Origin: Arthrobacter sp. ZGTC131
GTDB taxonomy: Bacteria > Actinomycetota > Actinomycetes > Actinomycetales > Micrococcaceae
Length of the DNA stretch: 64,000 nucleotides
Assembly (NCBI RefSeq): GCF_002929275.1
Contig: NZ_PJIK01000018.1
Span: 1-64,000 of the forward strand
Direction: 5' to 3'
A program made the position numbers and the translations under genes. Positions within the stretch are counted from its first letter, which is position 1; every line of letters begins with the position of its first letter. Positions 1-10,799 of the stretch are shown piece by piece. The notes under the pieces were generated by a model. That model searched no databases, had not been told where the DNA came from, and saw nothing but the letters and a program-made list of their open reading frames with translations.

Positions 1-129
1 AAATTCAACCAATTCATATAAAATAAACCGGTATCAACAAACTTGGCACACTATTGAGTTCTCAAACAACAGACACACCCGGCACCACCACAACCACACG
101 GTCAAGGATCGCTCCGGAGCAACTTTTCA
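1..129 (-). other. rRNA operon leader, transcribed off the left edge
   Basis: Read on the minus strand, this stretch contains TGTTGTTTGAGAACTCAATAG (RC of 51-71), continuing to GTGTGCCAAG. This is the boxA-like antitermination and processing sequence typical of actinobacterial pre-16S leaders and 16S-23S spacers. It lies directly downstream of a strong promoter (130-158). The 16S gene itself is therefore expected just left of position 1 and is not in the window. The match is from memory of the family. Confidence 0.75.
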
Positions 130-158
130 AACTTACCCGCCTGCTTCCTCCGTGTCAA
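130..158 (-). promoter_or_regulatory. rrn promoter (sigma-70 type)
   Basis: On the minus strand a perfect -35 TTGACA (158-153) is followed after exactly 17 bases by TAAGTT (135-130), a TAnnnT -10. Next comes the A/T-rich TTGAAAAGTTG and then the rRNA leader. It is one of the best promoter matches in the window and reads toward the left edge. Confidence 0.8.
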
Positions 159-285
159 ATCGGCATCTGCGGCTTGTCGATGCTGTGGGCATCCTAGCTG
201 CTGAACCGACCAACTCCGGGGAGCGGCGCGGAAATAAACTCTACCACTACTTTGCGCTGGGGCCAACCCGGCTCAGGGAGGGGCC

Positions 286-319
286 AAAAAGGCCCGGAAT
301 CACGGGGATTCCGGGCCTT
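286..319 (-). terminator. Rho-independent terminator of the glgE-treS-glgB operon
   Basis: Perfect 12-bp arms (289-300 and 308-319) enclose a 7-base loop. On the minus strand the stem is followed by TTTTT (290-286). It sits about 100 bases downstream of the glgB stop codon, in the right orientation to end the operon before the rrn promoter. Confidence 0.85.
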
Positions 320-419
320 CTCGTCACATGTCAGCGGGGTCCGCCGGCGACATCCGCCAACCTCTGCGAACGTACCGCCGCGCGTCGCCGAAACCTGCGC
401 GGCGCCAAAGCAGTTGCGC

Positions 420-3400
420 CTAGACCAGCGGTCCGCCTGGCAGTGCCGCGCCAGCCTCGGCGGCGGAGCCGCTTGCACCTGCTGCAAGACCAGCGGGCTT
501 GAAGTAGGCAACCCCGAGTGGCGGCAGCGTGACTGTCAGGGTTGCCGGCTGACCGTCTATGCCCTCGTCCTCCGCAACCATGGGCCCGCCGTTGAGAACA
601 CCCGATCCACCATATTCGGCTGCATCCGTGTTGAGCACTTCCGTCCAGGCACCGGTCGACGGCACTCCCAGGGCGTATGCCTTATGCGGCCCGCCAGAGA
701 AGTTGACCGCGCAGACCAACGGGTTTCCCTCGGTGTCCCAGCGGACGAACGTCAGGACGTTGCGGTCCGCGTCCGCTCCGTTGATCCACTGGAATCCGCC
801 GGGCTCGTTGTCCCGCGAGTACAGCGCGGGAGTGGACTTGTACAGTTCGTTCAGGTCCTTGGTCAGCAGCTGAAGGCCCCGGTGCGCCGGGATGTCGGCC
901 AGCCACCAGTCGAGTCCGTGCTGTTCGGACCATTCGGCTTCCTGGCCGAATTCGGTGCCCATGAAGATGAGCTGCTTGCCGGGGTGCGCCCACTGGTACC
1001 CGAGGAAGGCGCGGAGGTTGGCCAGCTGCTGCCAGCGGTCGCCGGGCATCTTGCGGAGCATGGACCCCTTGCCGTGGACCACCTCATCGTGGCTGATGGG
1101 CAGGAGGAAGTTCTCGGTGAAGGCATAGACCATCGAGAACGTGACCGTGCCGTGGTGCCATTTCCGGTTGACCGGATCCTCAGAGGAGTACTTGAGCGAA
1201 TCGTGCATCCAGCCCATGTTCCACTTGAGTCCGAAGCCGAGGCCCCCGTGGCTGGTGGGTGCCGTGACGCCGGGGAATGCAGTGGACTCCTCCGCGATCA
1301 TGACCGCTCCCGGATGGGTCTTGTACACCGTGGCGTTGGTTTCCTGAAGGAAGGAAATGGCCTCAAGGTTTTCCCGGCCGCCGAACCGGTTCGGCTGCCA
1401 CTGGCCGTCTTCGCGGGAGTAGTCCAGGTACAGCATGGACGCAACGGCATCCACGCGCAGGCCGTCGATGTGGAACTCGTCCAGCCAGTAGAGCGCGTTG
1501 GCAACCAGGAAGTTGCGGACCTCGGTGCGCCCGAAGTCGAAGATCAGGGTGCCCCAGTCCGGGTGCTCCCCGAGGTTCGGGTCGGCATGCTCGTACAGCG
1601 GCTGCCCGTCGAACTGGGCAAGGGCCCAGCTGTCCTTCGGGAAGTGCGCCGGCACCCAGTCCAGGAGGACCCCGATGCCGGCCTGGTGGAGGGCATCCAC
1701 CAGGTAGCGGAACTCGTCAGGGTGTCCGAAGCGGGAAGTCGGAGCGAAGTAGGACGTGACCTGGTAGCCCCAGGAACCGCCGAAGGGGTGCTCGGCCACC
1801 GGCATGAATTCCACGTGGCTGAAGCCCAGCCACTTCACGTATTCCACGAGCTCTTTGGCCAGCTCCCGGTAGCTCAGGCCCAGCCGCCAGGATCCGAGGT
1901 GCACCTCGTAGACGCTCATGGGCGAGTTGTGGGGATCGCGCTCGGCTCGGGCCTTCATCCAGTCCTCGTCCTCGAACCGGTAGTGTGACTCCACCACCCT
2001 GGAGGCGGTCAGCGGCGGCACTTCCGTACCGAAGGCCAGGGGGTCGGCCTTCTCCACCCAGTAGCCGCCCTTGGTCTTGATCTCAAATTTGTAGCACGCC
2101 CCTGCTAAAACACCGGGGATGAACAGTTCCCAAACACCGGAGGATCCGAGGGAACGCAGTGAATTTTCCCGGCCGTCCCACGCGTTGAAGTCGCCCTTGA
2201 CCCGCACGGCTTCGGCGTTGGGAGCCCACACGGCGAACGACACGCCGTCAACGTCGCCCAGGGAGGACTTGTAGTGCTGCACATGCGCGCCCAGCACCGT
2301 CCAGAGCGTCTCGTGGCGGCCCTCCCCGATCAGGTGCAGATCGACTTCGCCAACCGTAGGGAGGTAGCGGTACGGATCGTCAAGGGTCACCGGCTCCGCA
2401 CCCTCGTACGTCACCTCAAGGCGGTAGTCCGGCACGTGGCCAGCCTGCAGGGGCTCGACGACGGCAACCCACACGCCGTCGGCCTCGTGGGTCATGGGCA
2501 AGGAGCCCCCGGCTGTCACCACGTTAACGGCTTCGGCCAGGTGCTTTACGGTGCGGATGGTTACGTGGCCGTAGTCATCGAGGTGGGCGCCAAGCACCGA
2601 GTGCGGCGCGTGGTGCTCGCCGGCCGCCACCTGCGAGAGGGTGTGCGCGTCCACGTGTAGCGGCGCGTGGTGGCTGTCGGTATGTGCAGAGCCTGTCATC
2701 TTTTTACCTTCCGCTGCGGCTCCGGCCGGTTCGCCGGGGCCTTTACTGCTGAGGAGCCGTCTGGACGCATTGACCGGTATGGCCAGCCAGTCGGGCCTGT
2801 TGCGCAATTCATAAACGACTTCGTACAACGCCTTGTCCAGCCACAATGCCACAAAGAGCGGCGACCTCCGGTCGATCGTGCCGGGCGTGACTTCGGAATA
2901 TCCCGACAGGAAGGCCTCGGCACAGTCGTCGACCCAGGAGTCGGGCACACGGGCATCGGTTCGCTCACGCTCCGCGGCACCCGCGGCGTAGTCAAAGGAG
3001 CGCAGCATGCCCACAACGTCCCGCAGCGGCACATCGGGAAAGTTGCGTTCCGAGATGGGCCGCAGGGGCTCGCCCTCGAAGTCGAGGATGGCCCACCGGT
3101 CCTGTACGCCTCCGCTGCCCGGAACCTGAAGTATCTGGCCCAGATGAAGGTCGCCGTGGATGCGCTGCAGCGCACCGGCCGGGACTCCCTCGAGGTGGCT
3201 GAGCAGGCTTTCCAGCTCTTCTTCGTGAGGCCCGACGGCGGCACGGGCCTCCGTCCACGCCTGGCGGACGCGCTGGGCTACTCCGGGCGCGATGACACCG
3301 CCCGGGACGGCTTCGGCGGAAATGCCGAGCGTTTCCGCGAGCCTGCGGTGGACCATGGCTGTTGCGTGCCCCAGGGCATGCGCCTCTGCGGTGAAGTCAA

Positions 3401-4139
3401 CTCCCCCGGCGGCGGCATCGACGGCGAGCCGCCAGGCATCGCGTCCGCCGGCCAGGAACTCGTGGGCGACCGCCAGTTCACCCTGGGCGCGGCCGGCCGG
3501 GGCATCCCATCCGCCGGTGACCCAGCCCAACGTGGCCGGCACCTCGGTAGTGCGGGCGGCAGACAGGGCGGCCCCGACTTCCACTTCAGGATTGCGTCCG
3601 GCGGAAAGCACCCGGAAGAACTTCACAATTACCGCGGAGACGCCGTCGTCCACTATCACCGAACTGTTGGACTGTTCACCGGAGAGGACCTTGACCGTCC
3701 CGGAGGCACGCGGCAGGGGCTGGCCGGCACCCGACAGATGCCCGCGGGCCAAGCCGGCGGAAGCCTCCCCCTCCGTGCGCATAAGTTCCAGCCATTCCGC
3801 AATGAACACACGGTCATGGACGGCATCGTAAATCCAGCGGTGGCCCAATTCGGCGTCGTCACTTTCGCCGATCAGCGCGCTCTCGGCGCCGGTCAGCGGT
3901 TCGCTCCGGTAGCTCAGCGGCACCTGCACCACGTCGGTGCGGCGACCGCCGTCGGCCGTTTCGGAAACCACAGCGGCGAGGAACACCTCGAGGCCCACCT
4001 TGCCAGAGGCGTCGTTGAGGATGAGTCCGCCCACCGGAGCCAGCGAAAATTCGGCAGATTTCACCGGGAACCAGCGCTGGCGGGGCAGCCAATTGCGGAG
4101 CAGTGCTTCGAGCGTGGGTGTCAGAGTGGATTGGCTCAT
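420..4139 (-). CDS. glgB: Maltokinase-glycogen branching enzyme fusion
   Basis: A 1239-residue protein in two parts. Residues 1 to about 470 resemble maltokinase (Mak/Pep2), with the kinase-like HGDLHLGQ motif near residue 330 and ILDFEGEP near 350; this part would phosphorylate maltose to maltose-1-phosphate. From about residue 480 it is a GH13 1,4-alpha-glucan branching enzyme with [11 protein letters not shown] (nucleophile region), MIAEEST (acid/base) and [12 protein letters not shown]. GlgB alone is usually about 730 residues, so this is a true fusion. I chose ATG 4139 because the upstream treS TGA ends one base before it and GAGGG lies at ribosome-binding distance; the frame extends 25 codons further inside treS. 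An in-frame ATG at 2700 with GGAAGG before it, in the linker, could start GlgB alone. Third gene of the operon after glgE and treS. Confidence 0.93.
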   Translation of the reverse strand: MSQSTLTPTLEALLRNWLPRQRWFPVKSAEFSLAPVGGLILNDASGKVGLEVFLAAVVSETADGGRRTDVVQVPLSYRSEPLTGAESALIGESDDAELGHRWIYDAVHDRVFIAEWLELMRTEGEASAGLARGHLSGAGQPLPRASGTVKVLSGEQSNSSVIVDDGVSAVIVKFFRVLSAGRNPEVEVGAALSAARTTEVPATLGWVTGGWDAPAGRAQGELAVAHEFLAGGRDAWRLAVDAAAGGVDFTAEAHALGHATAMVHRRLAETLGISAEAVPGGVIAPGVAQRVRQAWTEARAAVGPHEEELESLLSHLEGVPAGALQRIHGDLHLGQILQVPGSGGVQDRWAILDFEGEPLRPISERNFPDVPLRDVVGMLRSFDYAAGAAERERTDARVPDSWVDDCAEAFLSGYSEVTPGTIDRRSPLFVALWLDKALYEVVYELRNRPDWLAIPVNASRRLLSSKGPGEPAGAAAEGKKMTGSAHTDSHHAPLHVDAHTLSQVAAGEHHAPHSVLGAHLDDYGHVTIRTVKHLAEAVNVVTAGGSLPMTHEADGVWVAVVEPLQAGHVPDYRLEVTYEGAEPVTLDDPYRYLPTVGEVDLHLIGEGRHETLWTVLGAHVQHYKSSLGDVDGVSFAVWAPNAEAVRVKGDFNAWDGRENSLRSLGSSGVWELFIPGVLAGACYKFEIKTKGGYWVEKADPLAFGTEVPPLTASRVVESHYRFEDEDWMKARAERDPHNSPMSVYEVHLGSWRLGLSYRELAKELVEYVKWLGFSHVEFMPVAEHPFGGSWGYQVTSYFAPTSRFGHPDEFRYLVDALHQAGIGVLLDWVPAHFPKDSWALAQFDGQPLYEHADPNLGEHPDWGTLIFDFGRTEVRNFLVANALYWLDEFHIDGLRVDAVASMLYLDYSREDGQWQPNRFGGRENLEAISFLQETNATVYKTHPGAVMIAEESTAFPGVTAPTSHGGLGFGLKWNMGWMHDSLKYSSEDPVNRKWHHGTVTFSMVYAFTENFLLPISHDEVVHGKGSMLRKMPGDRWQQLANLRAFLGYQWAHPGKQLIFMGTEFGQEAEWSEQHGLDWWLADIPAHRGLQLLTKDLNELYKSTPALYSRDNEPGGFQWINGADADRNVLTFVRWDTEGNPLVCAVNFSGGPHKAYALGVPSTGAWTEVLNTDAAEYGGSGVLNGGPMVAEDEGIDGQPATLTVTLPPLGVAYFKPAGLAAGASGSAAEAGAALPGGPLV

Positions 4140-4140
4140 G

Positions 4141-5937
4141 TCAGCCCTCAATGGACAGGATCGGCATCGCTTGAGTGAACGGGGACGCCGGGTTGGACGC
4201 CGCCGCGCGGACACGCAGCCAGAAGAAATCGTGGCTGCCCAGGGTCAGTGTCAGGTTCCCGTCCTCACCGATGCCCGGAAACGGCTGCCCGCCAAAGACG
4301 TCCCGGAGTCCGCGGCCAGCAAACTGCGGGACCCTTAGCGTTGTAGCCACCGGATGCTGCGAGAGGTTGAAGGCGCACAGGATGGACTCCGGCGGTTCAC
4401 CTGCCGCGTTGCCCTCCGGCAATTCGCGCAGGTAGGCCAGGACGACGTCGTGGTCGGCTTCAACGTGCTTGAACCCGCCGAGCCCGAACGCGGCGTGGTT
4501 GCGCCGGACGCTCAGGATCTGCCGGGTCCAGCGCAGCAGGGACCCTGAGTGCGCCGCCTCAGCCTCCACGTTCGCCATGGCGTAGTTGTAGACCAGCGAC
4601 TGGATCACCGGCAGGTACAGCTTGCCGGGGTCGGCGTTGGAGAATCCCGCGTTGCGGTCCGGGTTCCACTGCATGGGCGTGCGGACGGCGTCGCGGTCTT
4701 CGAGCCAGATGTTGTCGCCCATGCCGATTTCGTCCCCGTAGTACAGGAAGGGACTGCCCGGCAGGGACAGCAGCATGGCGTTGATGAGCTCAATCTCCGC
4801 CCTGGAATTATCCAGCAGCGGCGCCAGTCTGCGCCTGATGCCGATGTTGGCCCGCATGCGGGGGTCCGGGGCGTACCAGCCGAGCATGGCCGCGCGTTCA
4901 TCCGCGGTGACCATTTCCAGCGTCAGTTCGTCGTGGTTCCGGAGGAACGTTCCCCATTGGGCGCCGTCCGGGATCTCCGGCGTGTCGTGCATGGTCTCGA
5001 TGATCGGGGCTGCCTTCTGATCACGCAGCGCGTAGTACAGCCGCGGCATGATGGGAAAGTGGAACGCCATATGGCATTCGGGCTCTTCCTCGGTGCCGAA
5101 GTATTCCACCACCTCGTTGGGCGGCTGGTTGGCCTCAGCGATGATCACCCTGCCCGGGTAGCTGTCGTCCACCATTTTCCGCAGCTTGCGCAGGAAGTCA
5201 TGGGTGGCGGGCAGGTTTTCGCAGTTCGTGCCCTCTTCCTCGAACAGGTACGGGATGGCGTCGGCCCGGAAGCCGTCGATCCCCTGGTCCAGCCAGAACC
5301 GGACGACGTCGAACAGTGCGTCTATGACCTTCGGGTTCTCGAAATTCAGGTCCGGCTGGTGGCTGAAGAAACGGTGCCAGAAGAACTGGCGCCGGATGGG
5401 GTCGAAGGTCCAGTTGGACTCCTCCGTGTCCACGAAGATGATGCGGGCGTCCTGGTACTTCTCATCAGTGTCGCTCCACACGTAGAAGTCACCGAACGGC
5501 CCGTCCGGATCCTTCCGGGATTCCTGGAACCACGGGTGCTGGTCGGAGGTGTGGTTCAGCGGCAGGTCAATGATGACCCGGACTCCGCGGGCATGCGCCT
5601 CGGCCACCAGCCGCTTGAAATCACTGATGGTGCCGAACTCGTCCAGTACGGAGTTGTAATCCGAAATGTCATAGCCGCCGTCCCGCAGCGGTGACTGGAA
5701 GAACGGCGGAAGCCAGAGGCAGTCCACCCCCAGCCACTGCAGGTAATCGAGTTTCTCGATGAGGCCATGGAAGTCGCCTGAGCCATCGCCGTTGGCGTCC
5801 GCAAAACCCCGGACAAGCACTTCATAGAACACCGCCTTCCTGTACCACAGGGGATCGTGCTGCAATCCTGGCGCGTTGAGCTCGAACGAGCTCTTCGGTG
5901 TGAAGTGATGAGCCGGGTTCTGCGGGCTGAAACTCAC
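4141..5937 (-). CDS. treS: Trehalose synthase (maltose alpha-D-glucosyltransferase)
   Basis: A 598-residue GH13 enzyme that interconverts trehalose and maltose in the cytoplasm, supplying maltose to the maltokinase encoded next. Visible motifs are [10 protein letters not shown] (nucleophile Asp, about residue 225), VIIAEAN (acid/base Glu, about 265) and [11 protein letters not shown] (third Asp). The length is normal for TreS without a fused kinase; here the kinase is fused to GlgB instead. It starts with GTG at 5937, with GGAGGT about nine bases upstream overlapping the glgE stop region. The gap to glgE is 6 bases and to glgB 1 base, so the three genes are very probably co-transcribed and translationally coupled. 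Confidence 0.93.
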   Translation of the reverse strand: MSFSPQNPAHHFTPKSSFELNAPGLQHDPLWYRKAVFYEVLVRGFADANGDGSGDFHGLIEKLDYLQWLGVDCLWLPPFFQSPLRDGGYDISDYNSVLDEFGTISDFKRLVAEAHARGVRVIIDLPLNHTSDQHPWFQESRKDPDGPFGDFYVWSDTDEKYQDARIIFVDTEESNWTFDPIRRQFFWHRFFSHQPDLNFENPKVIDALFDVVRFWLDQGIDGFRADAIPYLFEEEGTNCENLPATHDFLRKLRKMVDDSYPGRVIIAEANQPPNEVVEYFGTEEEPECHMAFHFPIMPRLYYALRDQKAAPIIETMHDTPEIPDGAQWGTFLRNHDELTLEMVTADERAAMLGWYAPDPRMRANIGIRRRLAPLLDNSRAEIELINAMLLSLPGSPFLYYGDEIGMGDNIWLEDRDAVRTPMQWNPDRNAGFSNADPGKLYLPVIQSLVYNYAMANVEAEAAHSGSLLRWTRQILSVRRNHAAFGLGGFKHVEADHDVVLAYLRELPEGNAAGEPPESILCAFNLSQHPVATTLRVPQFAGRGLRDVFGGQPFPGIGEDGNLTLTLGSHDFFWLRVRAAASNPASPFTQAMPILSIEG

Positions 5938-5943
5938 TTGTGG

Positions 5944-8016
5944 CTACCTCCGGATGTTCAGAATGTGCGCGGGTTCAACATGGGCATCGAGTCTTACATA
6001 GTTGTACTCGCCCCATTCCCACGACTCGCCCGAGATCAGGTCATCGACACGGAAGCCGCCGTTCGCGGTGAGGTCATCGGGGTCGAGATGCAGAGCGGCG
6101 AGATCAAGGGAAATCGTGCTTTCCCGCGTGCTGTGCGGGTCCACATTGACCACCACGATGATGGTGTCCTTGGTGCCGTCCGGAAGGGTCTTGTGCTTGG
6201 AATACACGATCGTCGCGTCGTCGGTGCTGTGGTGCAGCGTCAGGTTCTGCAGGTCGCCCAGCGCCGGGTGTGCCTTCCGGATTTCGTTGAGCCGGGTCAG
6301 GTACGGCGCGAGGGTCCGGCCGGACGCGTTGGCCGCATCCCAGTCGCGGGCCTTGTACTCGAACTTCTCGTTGTCGATGTACTCTTCCGCCCCTGGCCTG
6401 GCCACGTGCTCGTACAGCTCGTAGCCGGCGTATACGCCCCACAGGGGGCTGGCGGTGGCGGCGAGTGCGGCCCGGATCTTGAACGCGGCGGGCCCTCCGT
6501 ACTGCAGGTACTCGGTAAGGATGTCCGGCGTGTTGACGAAGAAGTTCGGCCGGAAGTAAGCCGGCGACACGTGGCTGACCTCCTGGAAGTACGCCTCGAG
6601 TTCCTTCTTGGTATTGCGCCAGGTGAAGTACGTGTAGGACTGCTGGAAGCCTGCCCTGCCCAGCGCATGCATCATGGCGGGCCGGGTGAAGGCCTCAGCG
6701 AGGAACACGACTTCCGGGTTCTTCTTGTTGACCTTCCCGATGAGCCATTCCCAGAACCACACAGGCTTGGTGTGCGGATTGTCCACCCGGAAGATCTTCA
6801 CGCCGTGGCTGACCCAGAGCTCGACAATGCGCAGGATTTCCTTGGACAGGCCCTCGGGATCGTTGTCGAAGTTGAGGGGGTAGATGTCCTGGTACTTCTT
6901 CGGCGGGTTTTCCGCGTAGGCGATGCTGCCGTCCACCCGCGTGGTGAACCACTCCGGATTCGTCTGCACCCAGGGGTGGTCCGGCGCCGCCTGCAGCGCA
7001 AGGTCGAGTGCCACCTCCAGGCCGAGTTCGTGGGCCCGTGCCACAAAGGCGTCGAAGTCCTCAAAGGTTCCGAGGTCCGGGTGGATGGCGTCGTGGCCGC
7101 CTTCCTTCGAGCCGATGGCCCAGGGTGAACCAGGATCGTGCGGACCGGCGATCAGGGTGTTGTTCGGACCCTTGCGGTGCTGCACGCCGATCGGGTGGAT
7201 GGGCGGCATGTAGATGACGTCGAACCCCATGCCGGCGACGGCGTCCAGCCTCTTGGCCGCAGTCCGGAAGTTGCCGGACGTCCATTCACCCGTCGAATGG
7301 TCCCGGACGGCGCCTTCCGAACGGGGAAAGAATTCATACCAGGCAGCGCGGCCGGCGAGGTCCCGCTCGACCAGCAGCGGAAAGGCTTCGGAGACGGTGA
7401 CCAGCTCGCGGATCGGCTCGCGGCCAACAACGGCGGCCACGTCCTCGCCGAAGCCCGCCGCCAGCCGCTCCTCGGCAGACAGCGACGTGTCGGACAGCAC
7501 CGAGGCCGCGGTCCGGAGGGTTCGCCTGTCGTCGGCGTCCCGCGAAGGATCCTCGGCAGCCTGGGACAGCAACGCGGTCCCCTCGTCGAGCATGAGCTCG
7601 ACATCGATGCCCGCCTCGACCTTGACCTCGGCGTTGTGGTGCCAGGTGCCGTAGCGGTCGTGCCAGGCTTCGATGACAAACGACCAGTTGCCGGTTGAGG
7701 CCGGCGTCAGGATGCCTTCCCAGAGGTCCGTGCCCTTGCCCCGGTCCCCGGGCGGCGGCTGCAGGCGCACCCGCTGGTGCTCCTCGCCCTTCGGGTCCAG
7801 GAGGACCGCGCTCACGCCAAGCTGGTCATGGCCTTCGCGGAAGGACCGGGCGCTGACCACGATTCCCTCGCCGGGGAGGGCCTTCGCCGGGAACTTCCCC
7901 CCTTCGACAACAGGCTGAACGTCCGTGATCGGGAAACGGCCGAACCGGAGGCCGTCCGTAATCGAGCTCTTCGGCGTTTGCTTTGCTGGGGCACTGGTTC
8001 GCGTGTGTGTCGTCAC
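5944..8016 (-). CDS. glgE: Alpha-1,4-glucan:maltose-1-phosphate maltosyltransferase
   Basis: A 690-residue GH13_3 enzyme that extends linear alpha-glucan with maltosyl units from maltose-1-phosphate. An N-terminal beta-rich domain (about residues 20-200, with the GRFPITDVQPVVEGGKFPAK start typical of GlgE) precedes the catalytic barrel. Motifs are IFRVDNPHTKP (nucleophile Asp, about residue 409) and FLAEAFTRPAMM (Glu, about 438). It starts at GTG 8016; no strong Shine-Dalgarno sequence is visible. It is the first gene of the glgE-treS-glgB operon and divergent from glgP, the two being separated by about 130 bases. The order matches the enzymatic route from trehalose to branched glucan. Confidence 0.93.
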   Translation of the reverse strand: MTTHTRTSAPAKQTPKSSITDGLRFGRFPITDVQPVVEGGKFPAKALPGEGIVVSARSFREGHDQLGVSAVLLDPKGEEHQRVRLQPPPGDRGKGTDLWEGILTPASTGNWSFVIEAWHDRYGTWHHNAEVKVEAGIDVELMLDEGTALLSQAAEDPSRDADDRRTLRTAASVLSDTSLSAEERLAAGFGEDVAAVVGREPIRELVTVSEAFPLLVERDLAGRAAWYEFFPRSEGAVRDHSTGEWTSGNFRTAAKRLDAVAGMGFDVIYMPPIHPIGVQHRKGPNNTLIAGPHDPGSPWAIGSKEGGHDAIHPDLGTFEDFDAFVARAHELGLEVALDLALQAAPDHPWVQTNPEWFTTRVDGSIAYAENPPKKYQDIYPLNFDNDPEGLSKEILRIVELWVSHGVKIFRVDNPHTKPVWFWEWLIGKVNKKNPEVVFLAEAFTRPAMMHALGRAGFQQSYTYFTWRNTKKELEAYFQEVSHVSPAYFRPNFFVNTPDILTEYLQYGGPAAFKIRAALAATASPLWGVYAGYELYEHVARPGAEEYIDNEKFEYKARDWDAANASGRTLAPYLTRLNEIRKAHPALGDLQNLTLHHSTDDATIVYSKHKTLPDGTKDTIIVVVNVDPHSTRESTISLDLAALHLDPDDLTANGGFRVDDLISGESWEWGEYNYVRLDAHVEPAHILNIRR

Positions 8017-8146
8017 AGGCTCGACGTTAGCGAGAAACGGGGCGAATTGCTAAGTCTGCGATCTATATTGTGAACTGATTCGTCATTTACCGGAAAGTAA
8101 TCCAAAGCGGTTCCTGCCGTTCATCTTGTCGGTTAGTGTGGCGCAG

Positions 8147-10765
8147 GTGAAGGCAATCCGCAGATTTACCGTCCGTACCGTTCTTCCCGAACCGATTCGG
8201 CCGCTTGCCCGCTTGGCCACAAACCTTCGCTGGTCCTGGCACCGGCCGACGCGCGAACTCTTCCAGGCACTCAACCCCAAAGTGTGGGCTGAAAGCGGCA
8301 GCGACCCGGTGAGTTTCCTGGGACTTGTGGGCCGCGAGGAGATGCACCGGCTGGCCACTGACCAGGATGTGGTGGCACGGGTGCAGGCGGCGGCGGATGA
8401 CCTCGACCGGTACCTTCAAGAGCCCCGCTGGTACCAGAGCCTGGGTCAGGACGCCCCTGCGTCCATTGCCTACTTCTCCCCCGAATTCGGCATCACTGAA
8501 GTTTTGCCCCAGTACTCGGGCGGCCTCGGCATCCTCGCCGGCGACCACCTGAAGGCCGCTTCGGATCTGGGTGTTCCCCTCATCGGCGTGGGCCTCCTTT
8601 ACCAGGCCGGCTACTTCAAACAATCCCTGTCCCGCGACGCCTGGCAGCAGGAGACCTATCCGGTAATTGACCCGGACGGCCTGCCGCTGACGCTGCTGCG
8701 CGAGCCTTCCGCGGACGGCAACGGCAAGCCCATCCAGATTGCGCTGCCGCTGCCCAGCGGGCGGCGCCTTTTTGCCCACATCTGGCGTGCCGACGTCGGG
8801 CGTGTCCCCCTCCTGCTGCTCGACTCCAACGTCCCGGGCAATGACGACGCCGCCCGCGGCATCACCGACCGCCTCTACGGCGGAGGTGGCGACCACCGGC
8901 TGCAGCAGGAGCTCCTGCTGGGCATGGGCGGCGTGAAGGCGCTGCGTGTCTACCAGAGGCTTACAGGCACCACGGCGCCGGAGGTGTTCCACACCAATGA
9001 AGGCCACGCCGGGTTCCTGGGCATCGAGCGAATCCAGGAGCTGATGGCCGGGGAGCAGGCCCTCACCTTCGACGAGGCCCTCGCCGCCGGACGCGCGTCC
9101 ACCGTGTTCACCACCCACACGCCCGTTCCGGCCGGCATCGACCGCTTCGAAACAGCGCAGATACAGCATTTCTTCGAAGCCGGCCTTGCACCGGATGTTC
9201 CCCTCTCGCGCATCCTGGACCTCGGCCGGGAAGACTTCGCCGACGGAAACCCCTTCCTGTTCAACATGGCCGTCATGGGCCTCCGGCTTGCACAGCGCGC
9301 CAACGGCGTGGCCAAGCTCCACGGTGAGGTCTCACGGGGCATGTTCTCTGCGCTCTGGCCGGGATTCGACCACTCCGAGGTGCCCATCACCTCCGTGACC
9401 AACGGCGTGCACGTCCCCACCTGGGTGGATGCCCGGATTTCAAATCTCGCCCGGAAGCGCTTCGGCCCGGAGGCGGAAGTCAACGGCCGCTGGGACCTCG
9501 CCTACAACGTCAGCGATGCCGACGTCTGGGCGCTGCGCCGCGAGCTGCGCGTCTCCCTCGTCGAAGACGTCCGGCGCAGGCTGCGTGCCGCCTGGAAGAA
9601 GCGCGGCGCTGCGGACGCCGAGCTGGGCTGGACCGGCTCGGTGCTGGACCCGGACGTCCTCACCATCGGGTTCGCCAGGCGTGTGCCCACCTACAAGCGG
9701 CTGACGCTGATGCTGCGCGAGCCCGAACGGCTGAAGGCCCTCCTGCTGCACAAGGAGCACCCCATCCAGCTGGTCATTGCAGGAAAGTCGCACCCGGCGG
9801 ACGACGCCGGGAAGAAGATGATCCAGGATCTGGTCCGCTTTACCGATGATCCCGCAGTCCGCCACCGCATCGTGTTCCTGCCGAACTACGACATCGCCAT
9901 GGCCAGGACGCTGTTCCCGGGCTGCGACGTCTGGCTGAACAATCCGCTGCGTCCGCTGGAAGCCTGCGGCACGTCCGGAATGAAAGCGGCCATCAACGGC
10001 TCGCTCAACCTGTCGGTACTCGACGGCTGGTGGGACGAGATGTACGACGGCGAGAACGGCTGGGCGATTCCGACCGCCAATAACGGCGCTTCCGCCGAGG
10101 AACGTGACGACATCGAGGCAGCTGCGTTGTATGAGCTGCTCGAGACGCAGGTGGCGCCGCGCTTCTACGGCAACACCGTCTCCGAATCGGCCGGCGCCGC
10201 GGGTCCGTCAGACTCCGGCCAGGAGAAGATTCCCACGCACTGGGTGTCCATGATCAAGCACACCCTGGCCCACCTGGGTCCGGCCGTCTCGGCCGAACGG
10301 ATGCTGCAGGACTACGTCAATATCCTGTACACGCCCGCCGCGATCTCGGGACGGCACGCGGTGGCCGATTCCTTCGCCCAGGCCAAGAAGCTCGCAGCCT
10401 GGGTCTCAAAGGTCCGCGCGGCCTGGCCACAACTCCACGTGGAGCATGTGGACTCCATGGGCGTGTCCGAGGAACCGCAGATCGGTGACACGCTGGAGGT
10501 CAACGCCTACGTGGGGCTGCACAACCTGTCGCCGAGCGACGTGTCCGTGGAGGTTGCTTACGGCCAGGCGGAGGAAAACGACGAACTCGCCAACGTGACC
10601 TTCGTGGAACTGGAACCCAAGGATGAACTCGGCAGCGGCCGCTACCTCTTCACCGGGTCCATCGTGATCGACCGTTCCGGATCCTTCGGGTACACCGTCC
10701 GCCTCCTGCCCAAGCACGAAGCCCTGGCCTCCAAGGCCGAACTGGGGCTGATCGTCAACGCCTAG
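8147..10765 (+). CDS. glgP: Alpha-glucan phosphorylase
   Basis: An 872-residue GT35 phosphorylase that releases glucose-1-phosphate from alpha-glucan using phosphate and pyridoxal phosphate. The N-terminal domain (MKAIRRFTVRTVLPEPIRPL) is of the DUF3417 type found in the actinobacterial/archaeal class. The highly conserved EACGTSGMKAAING carries the PLP lysine at about residue 612. I start at GTG 8147, where the family's usual N-terminus begins; the frame is open upstream to a TTG at 8126. Neither start has a good Shine-Dalgarno sequence. It is transcribed divergently from glgE, so synthesis and breakdown of glucan face each other across one intergenic region. A short hairpin (AGTCTGC/GCAGACT, 10764-10789) at the stop codon may end transcription. 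Confidence 0.9.
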   Translation: MKAIRRFTVRTVLPEPIRPLARLATNLRWSWHRPTRELFQALNPKVWAESGSDPVSFLGLVGREEMHRLATDQDVVARVQAAADDLDRYLQEPRWYQSLGQDAPASIAYFSPEFGITEVLPQYSGGLGILAGDHLKAASDLGVPLIGVGLLYQAGYFKQSLSRDAWQQETYPVIDPDGLPLTLLREPSADGNGKPIQIALPLPSGRRLFAHIWRADVGRVPLLLLDSNVPGNDDAARGITDRLYGGGGDHRLQQELLLGMGGVKALRVYQRLTGTTAPEVFHTNEGHAGFLGIERIQELMAGEQALTFDEALAAGRASTVFTTHTPVPAGIDRFETAQIQHFFEAGLAPDVPLSRILDLGREDFADGNPFLFNMAVMGLRLAQRANGVAKLHGEVSRGMFSALWPGFDHSEVPITSVTNGVHVPTWVDARISNLARKRFGPEAEVNGRWDLAYNVSDADVWALRRELRVSLVEDVRRRLRAAWKKRGAADAELGWTGSVLDPDVLTIGFARRVPTYKRLTLMLREPERLKALLLHKEHPIQLVIAGKSHPADDAGKKMIQDLVRFTDDPAVRHRIVFLPNYDIAMARTLFPGCDVWLNNPLRPLEACGTSGMKAAINGSLNLSVLDGWWDEMYDGENGWAIPTANNGASAEERDDIEAAALYELLETQVAPRFYGNTVSESAGAAGPSDSGQEKIPTHWVSMIKHTLAHLGPAVSAERMLQDYVNILYTPAAISGRHAVADSFAQAKKLAAWVSKVRAAWPQLHVEHVDSMGVSEEPQIGDTLEVNAYVGLHNLSPSDVSVEVAYGQAEENDELANVTFVELEPKDELGSGRYLFTGSIVIDRSGSFGYTVRLLPKHEALASKAELGLIVNA

Positions 10766-10799
10766 TCTGCAAGGGTTGCGCGGCAGACTTTGTCACCAT

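Noticed and set aside
252-1988. A 578-codon open frame on the plus strand opposite glgB
   Set aside because: It is the antisense shadow of glgB in high-GC DNA; the protein has no domain and the minus-strand gene is certain. The same applies to many long frames, e.g. 2667-4178, 4549-5694, 5857-7128 and 12485-13762.
8017-8146. Search for clear promoters in the glgE/glgP divergent gap
   Set aside because: The gap is AT-richer than its surroundings, but no -35/-10 pair with good spacing could be defended on either strand.
8087-9322. A 411-codon minus-strand frame inside glgP
   Set aside because: Shadow of a clear GT35 phosphorylase; no ribosome-binding site and no recognisable motifs.
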